Of a DNA stretch of 64,000 nt, positions 25,415 through 33,268 are shown piece by piece. Every line of letters starts with the position of its first letter. Within the stretch, counting starts at the first letter, position 1. Source of the DNA: JAABSQ01 sp964573705 (GTDB lineage Bacteria; Desulfobacterota; Desulfobacteria; Desulfobacterales; Desulfococcaceae); contig CAZNLT010000006.1 of the NCBI GenBank assembly GCA_964573705.1, positions 1-64,000 of the forward strand. Reading direction: 5' to 3'. The position numbers and the translations under genes were made by a program. The notes beneath the pieces were generated by a model. The model did not search any database, had not been told where the DNA came from, and worked only from the letters and a program-made list of their open reading frames with translations.

Positions 25415-26584
25415 TTAAATAAATCGTTTCATGAGCTCTTCGATCACCGCATCGACATTGTCCGGGGTAATGTTGTTTTCCCGGCAGACCGCTTGAACCT
25501 TCTTGAATCGGTGGGGAGATTCCAAATCCGCCAGCCGGGAAAAATACCCCAGCCGGCGCCCGACCTGGTAGAGGCACTGGCGCTCGGGGTCCATTTCCAG
25601 AAAAGATCTAAGCGGATCGGTCATTTTCTGCTTGTCTTCGGGAAAGGCGCCTTCGATCTCTTGAAAGAGGTTGAGAATATGATCGCTTTTTAGGGTGCTT
25701 GAAATTCCCTCCAGATTTTCGATAAAAAGAAGAATTTCCCGGGCCATCATCAGATCGCCCGGTTTTTGAAACCGACCCTCCCGGTATTCTTCATACAGAG
25801 GGACCCGGTCGGGAATCGCCAGCGTGCGAAGACGAATAAACTCGGGGTTGATCCGGTTGACGGCGTCGGCGGTCTCCAGGGCATGGGTTTCGGAGAGTTC
25901 CGTACCGCCCAATCCGGGCATGACATATTCCGACAGCTCCATTCCGGCGGCCTTGACCTTTAACCCGGCTTTGATATGCATCTCTTTGGTGGCTCCCTTT
26001 CGCACCCGTTTGAGTACTTCGTCGGACCCGGATTCCATGCCGATATGGATTCGATTGAGCCCGGCTTTCCGCATGGCTTGCAGATCGGCATCGCTGATGC
26101 GGGCGATGGTATGAGACCGGGCATAGGAGGTCACCCGCCCGATCCAGGGAAACCGTTTTTTCAGGTGTTTGAGAATTTCGGTAAGGGCCGCCGGTTTGAT
26201 CACCAGGCTGTTGGCATCCTGAATAAACACGGACCGCAGCCCCCCGGAATACCACCGCAGGGCCGCATGAAAGGCCTCGATTTCATCGGGTGGAACCGAT
26301 GCCGATGCCCTTTGCACAGCCTCCCGGGTGAGGGGCCCGGATGCATCCGCATGGGTTCGGAGCAGTTCGACATATTTATGGACCCGATCGATATCTTGTT
26401 TCACATGATCGGCGGGGCGCAGGGAAAAACGAACCCCTTTGTAGACCGGACAGAAGGTGCAGTGGTTCCAGGGGCAGTTTCTGGATACCCGAATCAACAG
26501 GCTGTCCGCTTCACTTGGCGGGCGTATGGGACCCTGCTCGAAGCCGGTGTAAATTTCATGTTCTGATTTTTCAGTGGAGCTCAT
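25415..26584 (-). CDS. Radical SAM protein of unknown substrate
   Basis: A 389-residue radical SAM enzyme. The cluster motif reads CPWNHCTFC, that is Cys-X4-Cys-X2-Cys, one residue wider than the usual X3-X2 spacing. Later motifs fit the SAM barrel: GMESGSDEVLKRVRKG and YVMPGLGGTELS, with RIHIG before them. The C-terminal third (from about 300) is helical and without extra cysteine clusters. It resembles B12-independent relatives of the Elp3/MiaB-like group, but I do not know the substrate. It is divergent from mltG and separated from korD by 150 bases. Confidence 0.85.
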   Translation of the reverse strand: MSSTEKSEHEIYTGFEQGPIRPPSEADSLLIRVSRNCPWNHCTFCPVYKGVRFSLRPADHVKQDIDRVHKYVELLRTHADASGPLTREAVQRASASVPPDEIEAFHAALRWYSGGLRSVFIQDANSLVIKPAALTEILKHLKKRFPWIGRVTSYARSHTIARISDADLQAMRKAGLNRIHIGMESGSDEVLKRVRKGATKEMHIKAGLKVKAAGMELSEYVMPGLGGTELSETHALETADAVNRINPEFIRLRTLAIPDRVPLYEEYREGRFQKPGDLMMAREILLFIENLEGISSTLKSDHILNLFQEIEGAFPEDKQKMTDPLRSFLEMDPERQCLYQVGRRLGYFSRLADLESPHRFKKVQAVCRENNITPDNVDAVIEELMKRFI

Positions 26585-26697
26585 TCTCTCCTCATTCGTG
26601 TCAGCGGAATATGGTTAGAAAACCGAGTTAAAACACACAATATAACCAGAGAATTCTGATCTTCAACAGGTTTGGTATGGAAGAAGGGAACTTCTCT

Positions 26698-26726
26698 TTG
26701 ACAAGAGATCGGGTTTCGCATATGAG
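26698..26726 (+). promoter_or_regulatory. Sigma-70-type promoter that fixes the mltG start
   Basis: TTGACA (26698-26703), a 17-base spacer and TATGAG (26721-26726). A possible upstream GTG start of mltG at 26726 would lie inside the -10 element, so translation must begin further down, at GTG 26753, which has GGAGGGG (26737-26743) nine bases before it. Confidence 0.6.
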
Positions 26727-26752
26727 TGGCAAATCTGGAGGGGCAAGTTTTA

Positions 26753-27769
26753 GTGAAAAATCTTATATTTACTCTGTTCGGTATTCTGGTCTTGACCGCG
26801 GTCGCGGGAATCTATGGTTTTCTGGACCTGAAGGGGTATGCGGAAACGCCCCTGTCATTGGAATCCAAAGAGACCCTGTTCAATGTTCATCCCGGTGAAC
26901 CTTTTGATAAGATGATGAAACGGTTGGAAGCGGCCGATATCATCAAGTATCCTTTTCGGTTCAAGGTGATCGCCCGATTGGGGGAATACGACAAACGGAT
27001 TCGGGCCGGAGAATATCTTCTCTCCCCGGGTATGTCCCCGGTGGAGATTCTGGAAATGATGAGTCGGGGAAAGGTCTTTCTTCGGCGAATCACTGTGCCC
27101 GAGGGACACACCATTCAACAGATCGATACGCTTGCGGCCGAGGCCGGTCTCCTGAAGCCGGGAGTCCTTTCCGCAGCAGCTACCGATGCCGAATTTGTCC
27201 GAAAGCAGGGCATTGAGGCGGAAACCCTGGAGGGGTACCTTTTTCCGGATACCTATCACTTTCCTAAAGGCGTTACTGCGGAAACTGCGATTCAGACCAT
27301 GCTGGACCATTTTATTTCTATATTCTCACAACAATGGAAAGACCGGGCTGAAGCACTCGATCTCTCCGTTCATGAAGTGGTGACGCTGGCTTCAATCATT
27401 GAAAAAGAGACCGGTGTTCCGGAAGAACGCCCCCTTATCTCATCGGTATTTCACAATCGGCTCAAACGGAAGATGCGGCTTCAGAGCGATCCCACCGTTA
27501 TCTATGGGGCCGAAAATTATGAGGGAGACCTGACCCGGCAACACCTGGACACCGCCACCCCTTATAATACCTACCTCACGGGAGGATTGCCCCCGGGGCC
27601 CATTGCCAATCCCGGAGAAGCGTCGCTTCTGGCAGCGCTTTTTCCCGAAGAGTCCAAATATCTCTATTTCGTATCCAAGGGCGACGGCACCCACCAATTT
27701 TCCACAAATTTGGCGGATCACAACCGAGCGGTCCGCAAGTACCAACTGAGAAAGAGAAGCCGCAAGTGA
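26753..27769 (+). CDS. mltG: Endolytic murein transglycosylase MltG
   Basis: Inner-membrane lytic transglycosylase that cuts nascent glycan strands and sets their length. One N-terminal transmembrane segment (LIFTLFGILVLTAVAGIYGFL) is followed by a LysM-like domain (about 40-110) and the YceG domain, with catalytic Glu217 in ASIIEKETG. GYLFPDTYHFP and SDPTVIYG are further signatures. The 338-residue length and GTG start at 26753 are chosen from the promoter and ribosome site. It overlaps nagZ by four bases, pairing glycan cleavage with muropeptide recycling. Confidence 0.93.
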   Translation: MKNLIFTLFGILVLTAVAGIYGFLDLKGYAETPLSLESKETLFNVHPGEPFDKMMKRLEAADIIKYPFRFKVIARLGEYDKRIRAGEYLLSPGMSPVEILEMMSRGKVFLRRITVPEGHTIQQIDTLAAEAGLLKPGVLSAAATDAEFVRKQGIEAETLEGYLFPDTYHFPKGVTAETAIQTMLDHFISIFSQQWKDRAEALDLSVHEVVTLASIIEKETGVPEERPLISSVFHNRLKRKMRLQSDPTVIYGAENYEGDLTRQHLDTATPYNTYLTGGLPPGPIANPGEASLLAALFPEESKYLYFVSKGDGTHQFSTNLADHNRAVRKYQLRKRSRK

Positions 27770-28773
27770 ATTTTTCAGATTTGACCGACGCCCAAGCGGC
27801 CGGACAAAGATTGATGGCGGGGTTCGACGGAACCCATTTGAATACCGAGTTGAAGCGGTTGATCGATACCCTCAAGGTGGGCGGGGTTATTCTCTTCAGC
27901 AGAAATATCGTGGATCCGTCTCAGCTTCAGGCCCTCTGCCGGTCCATCCAGGAATGGGCGCAAAAGGCCGATCAACCGCCGCTGTTGATCGCCATCGACC
28001 AGGAAGGGGGGAAGGTGGCCCGATTGAAACCGCCCTTTACCCAATTCCCCGGGAATCCTCACATGAAGGATGAATCCGATGCCGAGGCGTTCGCCCGAAT
28101 CACGGCATCGGAATTGAGGGAAATGGGAATCAACATGGACATGGCCCCGGTTATGGACGTGGCGCCCCAAAAGGGTGAAAGTGTAATGGCCGACAGGGTT
28201 TTCGGCAGTGACCCGGAACAGGTGGCCCGCATGGGCTGCCGGGTGATCGAAGTGCTCCAGAACCATGGGATTGCGGCGGTGGCCAAGCACTTTCCCGGAA
28301 TCGGACGAACCCTTCTCGACTCCCATTTGGATTTACCCACTTTTGATGAGACCTCGGCGGGATTGGAATCGTTCGAACTCCCGCCGTTTGCCTCGGCCAT
28401 TCAGAAGGGCGTCGCCGGTATAATGCTGTCCCATATCCGTTATCCATGCCTGGATGCCGAATGGCCGGCCAGTATGTCCCTTGCCGTGGCCCGGAATCTG
28501 CTTCGGGAACGGATGGGATATAACGGGCTGGTATTGACCGATGATCTGGATATGGGAGCTATACAAAAGTATTTTGAGATTCAAATTGTGATTGAGCGAG
28601 TTTTGCTGGCGGAAATTGACATCGCCTTGATTTGCCATGCGGGTCCCGCCATCCAGTCGGCTTACAACGAAATTTTGAAAAATTGGAGGCAGACTGAAGA
28701 TCTTTGTTTGAAAAACCAAGCAAGCGTGGAACGAATTCTGAGTCTGAAGCGGGCCTATCTGTGCGCCGGATAG
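27766..28773 (+). CDS. nagZ: Beta-N-acetylglucosaminidase NagZ (glycoside hydrolase family 3)
   Basis: Cytoplasmic enzyme that removes GlcNAc from anhydro-muropeptides in cell-wall recycling. The 335-residue protein has AIDQEGGKVARL, KHFPG (174-178), the Asp185/His187 pair in LLDSHLDLP that acts as general acid/base, and the nucleophile Asp in TDDLDMGAI. It starts at GTG 27766 inside the mltG stop. No signal peptide is present, in keeping with a cytoplasmic site. Confidence 0.93.
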   Translation: MNFSDLTDAQAAGQRLMAGFDGTHLNTELKRLIDTLKVGGVILFSRNIVDPSQLQALCRSIQEWAQKADQPPLLIAIDQEGGKVARLKPPFTQFPGNPHMKDESDAEAFARITASELREMGINMDMAPVMDVAPQKGESVMADRVFGSDPEQVARMGCRVIEVLQNHGIAAVAKHFPGIGRTLLDSHLDLPTFDETSAGLESFELPPFASAIQKGVAGIMLSHIRYPCLDAEWPASMSLAVARNLLRERMGYNGLVLTDDLDMGAIQKYFEIQIVIERVLLAEIDIALICHAGPAIQSAYNEILKNWRQTEDLCLKNQASVERILSLKRAYLCAG

Positions 28774-28821
28774 CAGGCTCTCTTTTCAATGGGTACCTGA
28801 GTAACGGCGGTCTGTGGCTTT

Positions 28822-28863
28822 GAGACTTTTTGTTTGACTATAAAGTCTCGGGAAATATATACT
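28822..28863 (+). promoter_or_regulatory. Promoter with an operator-like inverted repeat upstream of the TerD gene
   Basis: A perfect inverted repeat GAGACTTT (28822-28829) / AAAGTCTC (28842-28849) brackets a -35 element TTGACT (28834-28839). A -10 element TATACT follows at 28858-28863 with an 18-base spacer. The TerD gene starts 69 bases downstream. A repressor bound to the repeat would block sigma contact, so regulated (stress-responsive) expression is likely. Confidence 0.55.
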
Positions 28864-28931
28864 ACATTTGTCTATGATGAGAACCGGTTTGTTTTTAGAG
28901 GTGATAATCAGCACTAAACAAGGAGGGATCA

Positions 28932-29465
28932 ATGGAATTAAAACAGAAAGGTTCCGAAGCCAATGTAGCCGGATTTAAGCAATTGATGGTATCCATGAAA
29001 TGGACCACCGCAGCCGATTTTGACCTGGCTGCCGCCTATGAAGATAAAAACGGAAAGCAGGGGCTGGTCTATTTCGGAGAGTTGGGAGACCTGAACGCCT
29101 TTCCCTATATGCAACTCAGTGGCGACGAAGGGGTCGGGGATACCGGCGGCGACAATGAAGAGACGATGCGCATTACCAAACTGGACGATATGAAATATGT
29201 GTGGCTGCTGTGTTGGGACTACGGCAAAATCCAGGACGGGGCTCCCGCCCGGTTTAAAGACAGCGATGTCAATCTGACCGTTCTAGATGATAAGGGGACC
29301 AGTCACAATGTCAGCCTGGACACCGGCGATATGGGCAATGTGGCCCTTCTGGCGGTGATCGATAATTCCAGTCCGGTGGGCGCCAAACTCGTCAATGCCA
29401 GTAAAGCCGGAACCCTGAAAGGATTGAAAAACCTTCAGCAGTTGATGGAAATCATTCAGGAATAG
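28932..29465 (+). CDS. TerD-domain stress protein
   Basis: A 177-residue cytoplasmic protein with one TerD-like domain. DFDLAAAYEDKNG and the acidic loop LSGDEGVGDTGGDNEE correspond to the calcium-binding Asp-rich loops of TerD/TerE. There is no signal peptide or membrane segment. AAGGAGG lies upstream of ATG 28932. Its first 160 residues are clearly paralogous to the N-terminal domain of the TerA-like gene at 30433-31593 (both begin MELKQKG and share LSGDEGVG-GGDN). TerD-family proteins are linked to tellurite, colicin and phage resistance; the true function here is unknown. Confidence 0.82.
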   Translation: MELKQKGSEANVAGFKQLMVSMKWTTAADFDLAAAYEDKNGKQGLVYFGELGDLNAFPYMQLSGDEGVGDTGGDNEETMRITKLDDMKYVWLLCWDYGKIQDGAPARFKDSDVNLTVLDDKGTSHNVSLDTGDMGNVALLAVIDNSSPVGAKLVNASKAGTLKGLKNLQQLMEIIQE

Positions 29466-29529
29466 CTCTGAAGGGTTTTTTTCGGCCTGTTTTTTGTCGA
29501 ACGGAATTTTTTTGGGTTCCTAGATTTTT

Positions 29530-29555
29530 CTTCCCCTGCTCTTGAGCAGGGGAAG
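29530..29555. repeat. Perfect 11-bp hairpin before the M48 peptidase gene
   Basis: CTTCCCCTGCT (29530-29540) and AGCAGGGGAAG (29545-29555) form a perfect stem with a CTTG loop, 22 bases before ATG 29578. No T-tract follows on either strand. The T-runs between 29465 and 29520 lie before, not after, the stem. It may therefore stabilise or end the TerD mRNA, or mask the ribosome site of the next gene. Confidence 0.6.
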
Positions 29556-29577
29556 GACCGGGGAAAAATTCGGGCTC

Positions 29578-30423
29578 ATGGATATAGAACCGTTGCGGTT
29601 CAGTTATGAAACCCGGCTTTTAAAAACCATCGCCGGGCGGGTGGGCGGTGTGCCCTTGGTCGACCACTCCGAATCCAAAAAATTCCTCGATTTCCGCCGG
29701 CGGGATCTACTCAGCGACGCCGTTCGGATCACGGAAGATCTTCTTCCGGAAGTGCATCTGCTGTACCGTTCATGCCTCGATCGCCTGGGCGGGGATATCG
29801 CCGGCGATCTTTTCGTTCAGCAAAGCAGCACCTACAACGCCGGCATATTCGGTCATGATCGGAAGTTCGATCTTCTCGTCCATTCGGCCCTGCTGAATGA
29901 ATTTTCTCCGGATGAACTCTGTTTTGTTTTCGGCCACGAACTGGGGCATGTGCTGTTTCAGCATTCTCAGCTTCCGGTCAAATACATCCTGGAAGTGCTG
30001 AAAGACAAAGATCCGGAAATGAGCGATTTGCTGACCCGTTGGGCCCGGGCCTCGGAAATTTCCGCGGATCGGGTGGGGATGCTCTGTTGCGGTCAGTTGG
30101 GAGCGGCATCCACAGCCCTTTTCAGGACGGTCAGCGGTTTGGCGGATATCGATCTGGATCGGGTGCTTCGATCTTTTCGCCGGCAGTTCGACGAACTCGA
30201 AGCCCAGATCCATATCGCCGGGCACAAACCGGTCTGGTTTCGGACCCACCCCATGATTCCGATACGCTTTAAGGCCATGGAGCTTTCCGCTTTAGATATT
30301 ATCGCCCTTCGCCAGTGCGGCGGTTTCAGTGAAAAGGGGTTTCGCCGGGTGGACGCTCAGATCGCCGCCCTGATGGAGGCTTTGGATGTCTGCCCGACGC
30401 CGGGTGGAGGGCCGTGCCTGTAA
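29578..30423 (+). CDS. Soluble M48-family zinc metallopeptidase
   Basis: A 281-residue protein from ATG 29578 with the zinc motif HELGH (residues 120-124) and a third ligand Glu160 in EISADRVGM, the ExxAD pattern of M48 peptidases such as HtpX and Ste24. Unlike HtpX it has no transmembrane segment and no signal peptide, so it is probably cytoplasmic. A late HPMIPIRFKAME segment matches the His-Pro motif seen after M48 domains. A longer form from TTG 29542 would start inside the hairpin and is less likely. It lies between two TerD-family genes, on the strand of the first, which suggests a joint stress role. Confidence 0.85.
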   Translation: MDIEPLRFSYETRLLKTIAGRVGGVPLVDHSESKKFLDFRRRDLLSDAVRITEDLLPEVHLLYRSCLDRLGGDIAGDLFVQQSSTYNAGIFGHDRKFDLLVHSALLNEFSPDELCFVFGHELGHVLFQHSQLPVKYILEVLKDKDPEMSDLLTRWARASEISADRVGMLCCGQLGAASTALFRTVSGLADIDLDRVLRSFRRQFDELEAQIHIAGHKPVWFRTHPMIPIRFKAMELSALDIIALRQCGGFSEKGFRRVDAQIAALMEALDVCPTPGGGPCL

Positions 30424-30432
30424 AACAGGCTT

Positions 30433-31593
30433 TCAATCCTTTTTGCCCGCCACCCAGTTGAGGCCCCATCCATAGGTTTCGTCACAATGGCGATGATCCG
30501 GATGAAAGGATACCAGTTTGGTGACCTCAATGCCTGCGTTTTGAAAATCGAGTCTGGCAATAGCGCAAAAAACGCGGGAATCCATTTGGGCGCCCATGGG
30601 GACTTCCAGCACCGGCTGACCGGGGACTTTCATCGTAATGACCGCATCGGTGCCGGTCCAGTTGGGAACGCCTTCATAAATATAGGTGAAAAAGAGGACA
30701 CGCTTCAGCTGGTTGATATGGGCCATATTGATTTTCATGTTTTCCCCTTCGGCCCGGGCCCCGGTTCGGTCATCGCCGAGGTGAAGAATATAGGGCGGAT
30801 AATCGAAGCTGCCGAAACTGTTTCCCAATGGTTGAATGGCGCCCTTCATGCCGTTTTGCAATTCAAAAAGGCAGCCGAGATCCAAATCCACGGCTTCACC
30901 GCCGCCGCCCATGATCTTGGAAAGCAGTCCTGAAGATTTTTTCCCCTGCGGCTGCTGGTTCCAGTTCAAATTGATCAGGAGTTCGCCGGTCGTCGCTTTG
31001 GGTTTAATGGCGAAGCGCTCACCTTTGGATTTCAGGGTCACTTTGGAGGCCAGTTTGAGCTGATCCGCCCCCGGAATCCTTGTCCGGAATTCCTCCAAAG
31101 GCATTACCTCGCTGTCATTGATGAGTTCATTAGAGATAAAGCCGCTTTTGAACTTGCACAACACCGCCACCGGACCCGGCCTGGTTGAATCCAGGGAGAC
31201 CGTATGGCTTTCACCGCGATCGGTCACTACATGCACACGGGCGTCATAATCGGCAAAGACCCTGTTGTTTCCGGAGGAAGCATCGGTAAAGTTGAGGGCG
31301 CAGATGTAAAGCTCTTCAAAATCATCTAATTTGGCGATTCGAAGGTCTTCACGGTTGTCTCCGCCGGTTCCGCCGACGCCTTCATCGCCGGATAGTTCGA
31401 TAAAAGGAAACCCGGCGATCGTGCCGTGGGAGCCACCGGAATAATTTTCAGAATAGACGCCTCCGACGCGACCTTCTTTGGTTTTATAGAAGGCCATCAG
31501 ATCCAGGTCGACGGATGAGGTCCACATTAACGATATATCGATTTTTTTGAATGCACCGATATCGGCTTTAGCCCCTTTTTGCTTAAGTTCCAT
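30433..31593 (-). CDS. TerA-like protein with two TerD-family domains
   Basis: A 386-residue soluble protein convergent with the M48 gene, nine bases from its stop. Residues 1-165 are a TerD-like domain paralogous to the neighbouring gene (VDLDLMAFYKTKEG, LSGDEGVGGTGGDN). Residues about 195-386 are a second domain with VDLDLGCLFELQNG, LHLGDDRTGARAEGEN and a C-terminus HCDETYGWGLNWVAG that recalls TerA. ATG 31593 has GGAGGCG upstream. The duplication suggests a local expansion of the family. I infer a calcium-binding stress or defence role; no ter partner genes (terB, terC, terZ) are in the window. Confidence 0.82.
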   Translation of the reverse strand: MELKQKGAKADIGAFKKIDISLMWTSSVDLDLMAFYKTKEGRVGGVYSENYSGGSHGTIAGFPFIELSGDEGVGGTGGDNREDLRIAKLDDFEELYICALNFTDASSGNNRVFADYDARVHVVTDRGESHTVSLDSTRPGPVAVLCKFKSGFISNELINDSEVMPLEEFRTRIPGADQLKLASKVTLKSKGERFAIKPKATTGELLINLNWNQQPQGKKSSGLLSKIMGGGGEAVDLDLGCLFELQNGMKGAIQPLGNSFGSFDYPPYILHLGDDRTGARAEGENMKINMAHINQLKRVLFFTYIYEGVPNWTGTDAVITMKVPGQPVLEVPMGAQMDSRVFCAIARLDFQNAGIEVTKLVSFHPDHRHCDETYGWGLNWVAGKKD

Positions 31594-31862
31594 TTGGTTC
31601 GCCTCCGTCTATATTTTGAGTTTATACCGATCACTCCGGTAAGGGAAAAAATTCACAGAATATTCAACATCGACATATTAGGCAGTAAGTAGGGAATCTT
31701 TGTCGTGCTCTACCTCTATAGATCCGGATCGCATTCTTTTTTCCATCGGATTCCAATATAAAAAAACATTTATAAAAAAACACTGGAAAAAGAATATGAG
31801 CAACTATTAATTCAAATCACGACATAGAACAAGGATAATCTATTCCTGTAAGGAGAAGGAGG

Positions 31863-31923
31863 TGGTAAGGAAATTGCAAAGTAATTATCAAAGCGGAATC
31901 GAACGAAATCCGCTTTCGATTCC
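31863..31923 (+). promoter_or_regulatory. Candidate sigma-54 promoter and two alternative hairpins upstream of pilC
   Basis: The 16 bases at 31863-31878 (TGGTAAGGAAATTGCA) match the -24/-12 consensus TGGCACGNNNNTTGCA at 10 of 12 defined positions, with the invariant GG and GC correctly spaced. The expected start near 31889 opens on two mutually exclusive stems: AAAGCGGA (31890-31897) with TCCGCTTT (31909-31916), or GGAATCGAA (31895-31903) with TTCGATTCC (31915-31923). The rest of 31594-32020 is AT-rich and I see no gene in it. Confidence 0.55.
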
Positions 31924-32020
31924 TTTAAGCCGGTTGTCGTTTTAAGATTCCTATGGTATAAACCAATTATTTCAAGTCAATATAACCCATATTATACCCA
32001 TTTTGTAAGGGGAGATCATC

Positions 32021-33229
32021 ATGACTGAGTATGTCTGGAAGGGTAAAAACAAACGCGGCATTGTCCAGAAAGGAATGATTGAGGCGGCAAATGAAGATAT
32101 TGCTAAAAACCAACTCGCCAAACGCGGGGTTCAATCCTTAAAGGTCAAAAAGAAGCCCAAAGATATTTTAGAAAATGTTTCATTCCTTCAGCCGAAGGTG
32201 ACGCCGAAAGATGTCATTATTTTTTGTCGCCAATTTTCTACGATGATCGATGCGGGACTGCCGATCATTCAATGCCTGGATCTCTTGTCCACCCAGGCGG
32301 AAAATGCGACTTTCAAAAAGATATTGAGACAAATCAAAGAGGACGTGGAGGGAGGCACCACCCTCGCCGACGCATTGAAAAAATACCCGGACCAGTTTGA
32401 TGATCTCTTCGTCAACATGATCGCGGCAGGCGAAGCCGGTGGTATTCTGGATACCATTCTGAGGCGATTGTCCGGGATGTTGGAAAAGGCCGCTCGATTG
32501 AAGGCCAAAGTGAAAAGCGCCATGATGTATCCGACCATCACCGTTGTCGTGGCCGTCGTGGTGGTGGTCGTTATCATGGTGTTCGTCATTCCTGTTTTTC
32601 AGCAAATGTTCTCGGAAATGGGGGCAGGTTTGCCCGGATTGACCCAGTTGGTTATCAATATCAGCAATTTCGTGAAAGCAAATATCATATATATGATCAT
32701 CGCTGCTGTTCTTTTCGCCTTTGCATTTAAGAAATATTACGGAACTGACAAGGGTCGCCGACAAATTGATGCGGTTGCATTGACACTTCCGGTAATGGGA
32801 ATGCTGATCCGGAAAGTGTCGGTCGCCAAATTCACCCGAACCATGGGCACCATGCTGGGAAGCGGTGTGGCCATTTTGGATGCATTGGATATCGTTGCGA
32901 AAACCTCGGGCAACAAATCCATCGAAATCGCTATTTATGATGTCCGCTCCGGAATTAAAGAAGGCCGGACCATGGCGGAGCCGCTCACCGAAAGCGGTGT
33001 GTTTCCGCCCATGGTCTGTTCCATGATCGCCGTGGGTGAATCCACCGGTGCCTTGGATTCCATGCTGGAGAAGATCGCCGATTTTTATGATGAAGAGGTC
33101 GATGAAGCGGTAAACCGAATGACTGAAATGATCGAACCGGCCATGATGTGTTTTCTGGGTGTCGTGGTCGGCGGTCTGGTTATCGCAATGTATCTGCCGA
33201 TCTTCTCCATGGCAGGGGCTGTGGGATAG
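32021..33229 (+). CDS. pilC: Type IV pilus inner-membrane platform protein PilC
   Basis: Platform protein of the type IV pilus / type II secretion family that couples the assembly ATPases to pilin polymerisation. The 402 residues hold an N-terminal cytoplasmic segment (YVWKGKNKRGIVQKGMIEA), two GspF/T2SSF domains (about 68-190 and 270-393, each with an AGE-SG-type loop: AAGEAGGILDTIL and AVGESTGALDSML) and three membrane segments, including VVVAVVVVVVIMVFVIPVF. GGGGAG precedes ATG 32021. It lies behind a candidate sigma-54 promoter and before a PilS-like kinase, but pilB, pilT and pilins are not here. Confidence 0.94.
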   Translation: MTEYVWKGKNKRGIVQKGMIEAANEDIAKNQLAKRGVQSLKVKKKPKDILENVSFLQPKVTPKDVIIFCRQFSTMIDAGLPIIQCLDLLSTQAENATFKKILRQIKEDVEGGTTLADALKKYPDQFDDLFVNMIAAGEAGGILDTILRRLSGMLEKAARLKAKVKSAMMYPTITVVVAVVVVVVIMVFVIPVFQQMFSEMGAGLPGLTQLVINISNFVKANIIYMIIAAVLFAFAFKKYYGTDKGRRQIDAVALTLPVMGMLIRKVSVAKFTRTMGTMLGSGVAILDALDIVAKTSGNKSIEIAIYDVRSGIKEGRTMAEPLTESGVFPPMVCSMIAVGESTGALDSMLEKIADFYDEEVDEAVNRMTEMIEPAMMCFLGVVVGGLVIAMYLPIFSMAGAVG

Positions 33230-33268
33230 GCATTTTCTTGGCGCCTACGATAGATATTTCGACTCCGC

